Below, piece after piece: positions 57,640 to 64,000 of a stretch of 64,000 nt of DNA. The notes beneath the pieces were generated by a model. That model was given only the letters and a program-made list of their open reading frames with translations, had not been told where the DNA came from and made no database searches. The first letter of the stretch is position 1; every line of letters begins with the position of its first letter. Source of the DNA: Desulforudis sp. Lineage in GTDB: Bacteria > Bacillota > Desulfotomaculia > Desulfotomaculales > Desulforudaceae. The translations under genes were made by a program, and so were the position numbers. Location: the NCBI GenBank assembly GCA_003604975.1, contig QZIR01000017.1, positions 49,703-113,702 on the forward strand, read 5' to 3'.

Positions 57640-60309
57640 TTGGTAAAGTACGTTTATTTGTTTGAGGAAGGCAACGCGGCGATGAAAGACCTGCTCGGCG
57701 GTAAAGGGGCCAATCTGGCTGAGATGACCAATATCGGCCTTCCAGTTCCGCCAGGGTTTATCGTGACCACCGACACCTGTAACGAGTTCTCTGCTGCAGG
57801 CCACCAGTTTCCGTTTGGAATGGAGGATCAGGTGCGCGAGAATATCGCCATCCTGGAAAGGCGACTGGGACGCGTTTTTGGTCATGAGGATAACCCGCTC
57901 CTGGTTTCAGTACGGTCCGGCGCCCCGGTATCCATGCCCGGCATGATGGACACCGTCCTGAACCTGGGTTTGAACGACCGGACGATGGAGGGACTAGCAC
58001 GCTCCACCGGTGATGAGCGGTTTGCCCTGGACTGTTACCGCCGCTTCATCCATATGTTTGGCGACGTGGTGATGGGGGTTGAGCACTATCATTTTGAAAG
58101 CATCCTCCAGACCCAGAAGGACCGCAGCCGGGTCCGGTTCGACAACGAATTGACAGCCGCGGACTGGGCAGAGGTAATTAACCGCTACAAGACCCTGATT
58201 CAGGACGAAACCGGCCGTTCCTTCCCCCAGGAACCGTTTGAACAGCTCTTCATGGCCATTTACGCCGTGTTTAACTCCTGGAACAATGACCGGGCGATCA
58301 CCTACCGGAAGATCAACAAGATTTCCGACACCCTTGGCACCGCTGTGAACGTACAAACCATGGTCTTCGGGAATATGGGCAACGACTCCGGATCAGGCGT
58401 TGCCTTTACCCGCAACCCCTCGACCGGCGAGCATAAGGTCTACGGGGAATACCTGATCAACGCCCAAGGTGAGGACGTGGTAGCCGGGACCCGGACACCG
58501 CTGCCCATCGACGCGCTGGCCAAGGATCTCCCGGCCGTCTACGAGGAGTTTACCAGGGTCTGCCGACTCCTGGACCAACACTACCGCAACATGCAGGACA
58601 TCGAGTTCACCATTGAGCGCGGCAAGCTGTACATCCTGCAGACCAGAAACGGGAAGCGGACCGTGAACGCCGCCGTGCGCATCGCCGTGGAGATGGTTGA
58701 AGAAGGCTTGATCACCAGGGAAGAGGCCATGCTACGCGTCGAGCCTGAACAGCTCGACCACCTGCTCCACAAGCGTATTGACCCTAACGCCAAGCTCGAC
58801 GTAATCGCGACCGGACTGCCAGCCTCTCCGGGTTCGGCCTCGGGGGAAGCGGTTTTCGATGCGGACTTGGCTGAAAAACTGGCCAACGAGGGACAGAAGG
58901 TGCTGCTCGTACGTACGGAAACCACGCCGGACGACATCCACGGGATCGTCGCCGCTCAGGGTGTTCTGACCTCGCGCGGCGGAATGACCAGCCACGCGGC
59001 GGTAGTCGCCCGGGGCATGGGCAAGCCCTGCGTCTGCGGCGCCGAGTCGGTTAAGATAGACCTGGAGGCCCGGCTCCTGCGGGTCGGTGACATCACCGTC
59101 CGTCAGGGTGAAACCATTTCGATTGACGGCACCACCGGCCGGGTGATCCTGGGTGAGGTGCCGATGCTGGATCCGGAACTCTCACCCGCGTTCCTGCAAC
59201 TGCTGGACTGGGCCGACGACCTGCGGACCCTGGGGGTACGGGCCAACGCCGACACCCCCGAAGACACCGCTAAGGCGCGTTCCTTCGGGGCGGAGGGCAT
59301 CGGCCTCTGCCGCACGGAGCACATGTTCATGGGCCAGAACCGCCTGCCCGTGGTCCAGCGGATGATCCTCGCAGAAACACCCGAGGATAAACTAGAGGCG
59401 CTGGCTGAACTCCTGCCGATGCAGCAGGCCGACTTTTACGGGATCTTTAAGGCTATGGAAGGGCTGCCGGTGTGCATTCGCCTTCTCGATCCGCCGCTGC
59501 ACGAGTTCCTGCCTAACGCCGAGGAACTGGCGGTGGAAATTACGCGCCTAAAGCTGACCGGAGGGGCAAAGGCGGAGATCCAGGCTAAGGAAGACATCCT
59601 GCGCAAGGTTCGTTCCCTCTCGGAATTCAATCCCATGCTGGGGCTCCGTGGCTGCCGCCTGGGGATTACCTTCATTGACGTCTACCGGATGCAGGTCCGG
59701 GCCATCTTTAATGCGACATCCGAGCTCATCCGGGAAGGCTGTTCGGTCATCCCTGAGGTGGAGATCCCGCTGGTGATCGACGTCAAGGAGTTTGACTACC
59801 TTAAAGAAATGATTGACGATGTGGCCCGCGAGGTCCGGACGGAAACTGGTGTTGAGGCGCCCTACACCGTCGGGACGATGATCGAGCTGCCGCGGGCGGC
59901 ACTCCTGGCCGGTGAGATCGCGGCTTCCGCCGAGTTTTTCTCCTTCGGCACCAACGACCTGACCCAGACCACCCTGGGCTTTTCACGTGACGATGCCGAG
60001 GGCAAGTTCCTGCACCACTACCTGAACCTAAAACTCCTACCCGACAACCCGTTCGTGGTGCTTGACCGCAAGGGGGTAGGGAAGCTGATCGAGATGGGGA
60101 TCGAGTCCGGCCGTGCCACGCGGCCCGATCTCCTGGTCGGGATCTGCGGCGAACACGGCGGGGAGCCCTCATCCATCGAATTCTGCCACCAGGTGGGGAT
60201 GAACTACGTGAGTTGCTCCCCCTACCGGGTACCGATCGCCCGGCTGGCCGCGGCGCAGGCCCGCGTGATTAACGACCGGCTGGTGAAGAAGGACTACGGC
60301 ACGAAGTAG
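57640..60309 (+). CDS. ppdK: pyruvate, phosphate dikinase
   Basis: An 889-residue PPDK interconverting pyruvate/ATP/Pi and PEP/AMP/PPi. The ATP-grasp part has GGKGANLAEM and SVRSGAPVSMPGMMDTVLNL, the swivelling domain the catalytic His in LTSRGGMTSHAAVVARGMG (about residue 458) and the barrel GICGEHGGEPSS with the catalytic Cys near the end. Length is typical. TTG 57640 (AGGA 9 bases upstream) is preferred over an ATG 15 codons earlier. In an anaerobe it may work in gluconeogenesis or in PPi-using glycolysis. A strong terminator follows. Confidence 0.96.
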   Translation: MVKYVYLFEEGNAAMKDLLGGKGANLAEMTNIGLPVPPGFIVTTDTCNEFSAAGHQFPFGMEDQVRENIAILERRLGRVFGHEDNPLLVSVRSGAPVSMPGMMDTVLNLGLNDRTMEGLARSTGDERFALDCYRRFIHMFGDVVMGVEHYHFESILQTQKDRSRVRFDNELTAADWAEVINRYKTLIQDETGRSFPQEPFEQLFMAIYAVFNSWNNDRAITYRKINKISDTLGTAVNVQTMVFGNMGNDSGSGVAFTRNPSTGEHKVYGEYLINAQGEDVVAGTRTPLPIDALAKDLPAVYEEFTRVCRLLDQHYRNMQDIEFTIERGKLYILQTRNGKRTVNAAVRIAVEMVEEGLITREEAMLRVEPEQLDHLLHKRIDPNAKLDVIATGLPASPGSASGEAVFDADLAEKLANEGQKVLLVRTETTPDDIHGIVAAQGVLTSRGGMTSHAAVVARGMGKPCVCGAESVKIDLEARLLRVGDITVRQGETISIDGTTGRVILGEVPMLDPELSPAFLQLLDWADDLRTLGVRANADTPEDTAKARSFGAEGIGLCRTEHMFMGQNRLPVVQRMILAETPEDKLEALAELLPMQQADFYGIFKAMEGLPVCIRLLDPPLHEFLPNAEELAVEITRLKLTGGAKAEIQAKEDILRKVRSLSEFNPMLGLRGCRLGITFIDVYRMQVRAIFNATSELIREGCSVIPEVEIPLVIDVKEFDYLKEMIDDVAREVRTETGVEAPYTVGTMIELPRAALLAGEIAASAEFFSFGTNDLTQTTLGFSRDDAEGKFLHHYLNLKLLPDNPFVVLDRKGVGKLIEMGIESGRATRPDLLVGICGEHGGEPSSIEFCHQVGMNYVSCSPYRVPIARLAAAQARVINDRLVKKDYGTK

Positions 60310-60337
60310 CCCTTACTTTCAACAAGCCCTAAAAAGA

Positions 60338-60382
60338 CAAAACCCCTTGGTGGTCCCGGTGACCACAAGGGGTTTTCTTTTG
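60338..60382. terminator. intrinsic terminator between ppdK and cdaA
   Basis: AAAACCCCTTGGTGGTC and GACCACAAGGGGTTTT pair over about 15 bases around CCGGT with A and T runs on the two sides, so it can end both convergent transcripts. Confidence 0.9.
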
Positions 60383-60392
60383 TATGGGGGTT

Positions 60393-61220
60393 CTAGCCGC
60401 TCTTCGAGCGATTCTGATTCCGGTCCTTAAACTTCCAGTTGAAGCCCGTTTCCGGGATCAGGCAGGACTCCAAGTAACTGCCGAGTCTCCGGGGGTCCAT
60501 AAAGCGCGTGAGGCTCCCTTCCTCGGCCACCGAGATCGTGCCCGTCTCCTCGGAAACCACGACCGAAATCGCGTCCGACTGTTCGGTAACACCCAGCGCC
60601 GCCCTATGCCTGGTGCCGAGTTCCTTAGGCAGATGGGGATTGGGTGTCAGCGGCAGGTAACAGCTGGCGGCCAGCATGCGGTTGCCCCTGATGATCACCG
60701 CCCCGTCGTGGAGCGGTGTCTCCTTCTTGAAAACCTGGATCAACAGGAACCGGGACACCAGGCCGTCTATCGGCACCCCGGTCTCCACGTATTCTTTGAG
60801 CCCGGTCTTGCGCTCCAGGACGATCAGGGCACCAATCCGGTCGCTGCTCATTTCCTGAACCGCCTGGACCACCTCGGAGATCACCAACTTGTACTGTTCG
60901 TTCGTCTGGATCAGATGGGCGAACGGACGACCGCGGCCTAGCTTCTCCAGCATGCTGCGCAGCTCGGGCTGGAAAATCACCGGGATGGCCACCACCGCCA
61001 TCACCCAGACCTTCTCCAGCGTCCACTTGAGCATGCCCAGCCCGAAAATCTCTGCCACGCCGGTCAACACCACCAGGACCAGAAGCCCCTTTAGCAGCTG
61101 GACGGCCCTGGTCCCGCGAAGATAGGTAAATACTTTGTAGGCGATCAGCGCCAGGAGCAGCGCGTCGACCACCAGGGCAACGGTCACCTCTATCGGTCCC
61201 ACATTCACGGTCCAAAACAC
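60393..61220 (-). CDS. cdaA: diadenylate cyclase CdaA
   Basis: A 275-residue membrane-bound c-di-AMP synthase. Three N-terminal transmembrane segments precede a DAC domain with LIVLERKTGLKEY, the catalytic KKETPLHDGAVII and GTRHRAALGVTEQSDAI. The start at 61220 (GTG) gives the standard N-terminus (YLRGTRAVQLLKGL after two helices), though its ribosome site is close. The usual neighbours cdaR (ybbR) and glmM are absent. Its product is the ligand of the riboswitch at 51735-51885. Confidence 0.94.
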   Translation of the reverse strand: MFWTVNVGPIEVTVALVVDALLLALIAYKVFTYLRGTRAVQLLKGLLVLVVLTGVAEIFGLGMLKWTLEKVWVMAVVAIPVIFQPELRSMLEKLGRGRPFAHLIQTNEQYKLVISEVVQAVQEMSSDRIGALIVLERKTGLKEYVETGVPIDGLVSRFLLIQVFKKETPLHDGAVIIRGNRMLAASCYLPLTPNPHLPKELGTRHRAALGVTEQSDAISVVVSEETGTISVAEEGSLTRFMDPRRLGSYLESCLIPETGFNWKFKDRNQNRSKSG

Positions 61221-61333
61221 CCCGCCAAGAAATTCTATTTATTAACTGGTGTATTCGACGGGAATGCTCACCCATCCTCTTCCGATTTAGCCCGCCCGCT
61301 CCTAGTAATTTCTGCAATCACGTATTTAAGGGC

Positions 61334-61363
61334 TTGACGGAACTTTCACATATTTGGTAAGCT
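61334..61363 (+). promoter_or_regulatory. possible promoter of the 86-residue membrane protein
   Basis: TTGACG (61334-61339) and TAAGCT (61358-61363) are 18 bases apart; the -10 box is a poor match. It lies about 65 bases before the GTG start. Confidence 0.35.
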
Positions 61364-61429
61364 ATACGCAGCGAGATTTAATGCTTACGGTTGTTAAAAA
61401 ATATCAAAGTAGCGGGGAGAGGTGAAACA

Positions 61430-61690
61430 GTGTCGCATCACGACCAGCACGAAAGCTCGGAGTCTAAGGACATGACCATCGGAATGACCATCTTGATGAT
61501 TATCTTCGCCTTCGCAGCGGCCTCCATCATCATTTACTTCAACCATTACCTGGCAGCCCTTCCCGGCTTCAGCTCACCGCCGTTCATTATCGCCTTCTGC
61601 ATCGGCGTGGCCGCCGTGATCAGCTTCGGCATCCTGAACGCGATTGCACGCGGCGGTAAGGGTGAATCGACCGGACACGACCACCACTAG
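61430..61690 (+). CDS. 86-residue membrane protein with histidine-rich ends
   Basis: VSHHDQHESSESKD leads into two transmembrane helices (TILMIIFAFAAASIIIYF and FIIAFCIGVAAVISFGIL) and the protein ends GESTGHDHH. GTG 61430 follows GAGAGGTGA. His clusters at both ends may bind a metal ion. No family recognised. Confidence 0.7.
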   Translation: MSHHDQHESSESKDMTIGMTILMIIFAFAAASIIIYFNHYLAALPGFSSPPFIIAFCIGVAAVISFGILNAIARGGKGESTGHDHH

Positions 61691-61733
61691 ACCCGTATCG
61701 CCCCGAAAAAAATACAATTGAGCTTCGTATCAG

Positions 61734-61764
61734 AAAGGCTCCCGTATTCGGGAGCCTTGATTCA
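61734..61764. terminator. intrinsic terminator between convergent small genes
   Basis: AGGCTCCC and GGGAGCCT pair around GTATTC with AAA on one side and TTGATT on the other. It serves the 86-residue gene and possibly the opposite small gene. Confidence 0.75.
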
Positions 61765-61767
61765 TCT

Positions 61768-61950
61768 TTAGCTTATATCGTGATGAATCCAGACCAGGAT
61801 CGGGGAAATCAGGGTGAGCCAGGCCAGGATGAAGCTGCCCACCGCCCCCCGCTTGTTCCCCTTCCGCCAGGCCCACAGCCCATAGGAAGCCGTGTAGATA
61901 GCGATTAGTAGCACCGGGAGCATCACCAGCACTTTTCCCGCTGTAACCAT
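61768..61950 (-). CDS. 60-residue membrane protein
   Basis: Two hydrophobic helices (KVLVMLPVLLIAIYTASYGL and VGSFILAWLTLISPILVWI) joined by a basic loop WRKGNKRGA. AAGGGGGTG precedes the ATG by about 9 bases. It lies 40 bases behind the capsid-Ger(x)C fusion gene on the same strand. Function unknown. Confidence 0.72.
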   Translation of the reverse strand: MVTAGKVLVMLPVLLIAIYTASYGLWAWRKGNKRGAVGSFILAWLTLISPILVWIHHDIS

Positions 61951-61990
61951 ACCTTGGCACCCCCTTACTCAGGCCTCAAACCGGGCCGTT

Positions 61991-62992
61991 TTAGTCGGGA
62001 CGGAAAAGCGGGCTTTCGTGGACCAGGCCGACTCGCCGGACCTTAAGGTCGAAGGTGACTTCGATATCCGCGTGCGAGAACTGCTCCCCCCACCGATAGT
62101 CTTCCCAATCCCGCCAGGCAAGGAACTGCTTCTTGGCCTGCCAGCCGAAGCCGAAGATGTCCGCTTCCAGCTCCTGGGCCCGCTCGACGGCCTCCCGCGC
62201 TTCCTCGTTCCGGTTTTTGACGACCTCCCGCTCCAGTACCGAAATGAGCTCGGGTTCGTCGTATTCGGTCCTCCCCTGGATGCTGACGATGTCACCCTCC
62301 AGAAAAACGGTGGCCATGACCCGGGGCGGACCAGTCCCCCGAAGGTCAATCTCGATCTCCGGCCTTTGGCGGGGGAAGATCCTGACCACGATCAGCTTAT
62401 CCCGTTTACACGGGTCGGGAATGTGCTCAAACGTCTCCTCAATTTCACCCTTGACAAACTTGACCACCCCAACCTCGTCACCGTTGACAGCGCCGACCAT
62501 TCGCCCAGCCTTGAAGACGGCCGCCCCCATAAACTCTACCGGCACACCGCCCCGGCGGGTGACGTCCCCGGCGATTTGTTCGCCTTTCGGTTTAAAGGTC
62601 CGGTCGGGCGGCCCCGGTTCCTCCCGTTCCAGGCCGACCAGGGGAATCATCGCGCTACCGCCGGGTGTCCGTATTGCCTGGTCGATGATCTGAAAAGTGG
62701 CACGCGGTATGAACTCTGTATATTGCCAGCCGGCGGTGATCAGCGTCGGTGAAAACGAAACCTTTATCGACCGGGTGACGGTGACGGTCAGCACGCCGCC
62801 CTGGGTTCCAACGTCTGAATAGACGTTCCAGTTGTAGGCGCTGCCCGCATGCAGGCCTTCTGAACTCGCATCGTCGGCATCGCAAAACTGGCGAAACCGG
62901 ATCATCGGCTGCAGTGCGGTGCGCAACACCTTGCTCAGTTGATCGCTGTACGCATATCCGCCCAGCGTATTTGTTCCCCATACCTGTCCCAT
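61991..62992 (-). CDS. in-frame fusion of a phage major-capsid N-terminus to the end of a Ger(x)C germination protein
   Basis: A 333-residue frame made of two unrelated parts. Residues 1 to about 65 (MGQVWGTNTLGGYAYSDQL, ALQPMIRFRQFCDA, NWNVYSDVGTQGG) are the start of a phage major capsid protein, with its own AAGGAG site and a scaffold-protein gene directly upstream. Residues from about 95 on (IIDQAIRTPGGSAMIPLVGL, GAAVFKAGRMVGAVNG, LEADIFGFG, RRVGLVHESPLF) follow the C-terminal half of Ger(x)C (GerAC). The true capsid core and the Ger(x)C lipoprotein N-terminus are both missing. It most likely arose by deletion joining a prophage to a gerAC gene; the product is probably not functional. Confidence 0.75.
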   Translation of the reverse strand: MGQVWGTNTLGGYAYSDQLSKVLRTALQPMIRFRQFCDADDASSEGLHAGSAYNWNVYSDVGTQGGVLTVTVTRSIKVSFSPTLITAGWQYTEFIPRATFQIIDQAIRTPGGSAMIPLVGLEREEPGPPDRTFKPKGEQIAGDVTRRGGVPVEFMGAAVFKAGRMVGAVNGDEVGVVKFVKGEIEETFEHIPDPCKRDKLIVVRIFPRQRPEIEIDLRGTGPPRVMATVFLEGDIVSIQGRTEYDEPELISVLEREVVKNRNEEAREAVERAQELEADIFGFGWQAKKQFLAWRDWEDYRWGEQFSHADIEVTFDLKVRRVGLVHESPLFRPD

Positions 62993-63005
62993 AATCGGTT
63001 ACTCC

Positions 63006-64000
63006 TTATGTTCGTGAGCCGGCATAGGGGTTCCGCAATCTCTGCTTCTCCCGTATGATCTCGGCTCTTGTTTGTGGTTTAACCTCCTGTTTCGGAGGCA
63101 GTCTTCCCGCCGCTTTCTGGATCGGGCGCGGCATTCCCTTTTTGATGGTGGCCGGGCTGTCTTGGTGCTGGTCGGCGGTGGTCTGCTCAACACCAGCAAC
63201 GGAGGTGAGCCATCTCTTCACATCCTGGCCAGCCTGCACAACGATTTCTTCTTCGGTCAGGTCCGGGCGCTCCCGCAGTAGAACCCGGGTCCGCTCGTTG
63301 GCCCGCCATGCAAGTTGCGCATCGCCAGCAATTGCCGGGAACTTGGAAACAAACAGCTGTGCCAGCTTGGTTTTCCTTTTCAGGTCATCCTGCTGGACCT
63401 TCTGCTGTGTGGTTTTCACCGTCTGCAGAACCTGCTGTACTTCCTGCTTCAACCGCTGCTGCTCACCGAGAACGCCTTCAAAGATATTTACCGCCTCTTC
63501 CTCATTGTCCATGAGCGATTCGGCGAACTTCTTGGCTTTCTCTTTCAGCGAAGCATCCGGTGCGGTCTTCTGCTTGGCGAGAAACTCAGCAAGCTTCCGT
63601 TCACGCGCCTCGATAATCTGCTGCCGCTGCTCCAATTCCTGCAGCCTGGCCGCCGCCTGTCTCAGCCTTTCGGCCGCGGCGGACTCCTTCTGCATTTCCC
63701 TTTTGCCGGCTTCGATCAGGTCCGACTCATCAACATCCCGCTCTACCCCGTCCACTTTGATCCGGACGGTTCGAGGAACGGGCTGCGCTTCGGTCCCTTC
63801 ACCCTGCTGGTCAACGTCGCCCTGGGCAAGCTCTTCGCCCTGGCCGCCATCTTCCACGGCCCCTTCAAGAGCCGCATTACGCTTGGCGCTGATGGCCGCA
63901 ATCACCTGGTCCCTCTGGGATACAGGCTGCAATTCCTCAACGGCTGATTGTTCTTCTTGCCCGTTTTCTACGCCCTGTTGGGTGGTAGTGTCGTCTTCCA
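63006..64000 (-). CDS. phage scaffold-like protein (5' end beyond the window)
   Basis: At least 331 residues, open through the right edge. A Gln/Glu-rich N-terminal part is followed by VDGVERDVDESDLIEAGKRE, a long coiled coil (about 130 residues rich in Glu, Gln and Ala) and a basic C-terminus with KKGMPRPIQKAAGRLPPK. This is the composition and position of a capsid scaffold: it ends 13 bases before the capsid-type gene. No integrase, portal or terminase gene is visible within the window. Confidence 0.75.
   Translation of the reverse strand, partial: EDDTTTQQGVENGQEEQSAVEELQPVSQRDQVIAAISAKRNAALEGAVEDGGQGEELAQGDVDQQGEGTEAQPVPRTVRIKVDGVERDVDESDLIEAGKREMQKESAAAERLRQAAARLQELEQRQQIIEARERKLAEFLAKQKTAPDASLKEKAKKFAESLMDNEEEAVNIFEGVLGEQQRLKQEVQQVLQTVKTTQQKVQQDDLKRKTKLAQLFVSKFPAIAGDAQLAWRANERTRVLLRERPDLTEEEIVVQAGQDVKRWLTSVAGVEQTTADQHQDSPATIKKGMPRPIQKAAGRLPPKQEVKPQTRAEIIREKQRLRNPYAGSRT

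Noticed and set aside
1..64000. CRISPR array, rRNA operon or replication origin
   Set aside because: No regularly spaced identical repeats of 24-40 bases, no rRNA sequence and no DnaA-box cluster were seen; the 7-base arrays are too short and degenerate.

Overview
The window looks like a GC-rich (by eye close to 60%) chromosomal segment of an anaerobic, spore-forming Clostridia of the Desulfotomaculum / Pelotomaculum / Desulforudis type. The clues are an AprA/AprB-like adenylylsulfate reductase pair, tungsten uptake and pterin-cofactor genes, a tungsten aldehyde:ferredoxin oxidoreductase, pyruvate phosphate dikinase, a Ger(x)C germination-protein end, many TTG and GTG starts with strong Shine-Dalgarno sites, and Firmicute leader RNAs (T-boxes, a c-di-AMP riboswitch). 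No rRNA and no CRISPR array is visible; there is one tRNA (Leu-UAA). The genus is an inference from gene content.

Layout. 0-2.2 kb: aprA-like and (partial) aprB-like genes. 2.3-10.8 kb: one long minus-strand operon tupA-tupB-tupC-moeA-moeA/PBP-moaC-MOSC-moaB-lgt, preceded by what look like two consecutive Moco/Tuco-type riboswitches. 11-14.1 kb: Spy-like periplasmic protein with an OmpR/EnvZ-type two-component system, then an ArsR repressor. 14.2-17.3 kb: UPF0316 membrane protein, VanX-type dipeptidase, soluble histidine kinase. 17.3-18.6 kb: decayed IS3-family element and a truncated gene. 18.8-23.5 kb: cysteine synthase, a repeat-rich membrane protein, aroF-pheA behind a tandem T-box leader. 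23.5-24.7 kb: several very small (membrane) proteins. 24.7-29.6 kb: BMP-type nucleoside ABC transporter. 29.9-32.5 kb: YkgJ-type protein, PAS-GGDEF cyclase, small proteins. 32.6-42.9 kb: a catabolic cluster (AOR, M20 deacylase, thiolase, CoA-transferase A/B, two class III aminotransferases) around a divergent PucR regulator. 43-48 kb: CBM-like protein, tRNA-Leu, ArsR and DsrE-like genes, nuoEF, MscS channel. 48.3-53.5 kb: DUF4013 protein, amino-acid ABC transporter under a c-di-AMP riboswitch, lysine 2,3-aminomutase. 53.8-61.9 kb: GAF-histidine kinase, HtpX, aminotransferase, ppdK, c-di-AMP synthase CdaA, small membrane proteins. 62-64 kb: phage scaffold and capsid sequence joined in frame to the end of a Ger(x)C germination gene.

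How it fits together. Tungstate import (TupABC), cofactor synthesis (MoaB, MoaC, two MoeA proteins, MOSC) and a consumer enzyme (AOR) are in the same 35 kb, and the tandem riboswitch upstream of tupA would let cofactor level set metal uptake. The PucR cluster reads as a route that deacylates, transaminates, activates and thiolytically cleaves an amino-acid-like compound, with AOR handling an aldehyde or acid step. CdaA at 60.4 kb makes the ligand sensed by the riboswitch at 51.8 kb. Intergenic regions carry at least two families of short repeats that sit directly behind stop codons; neither is explained by ordinary terminators.
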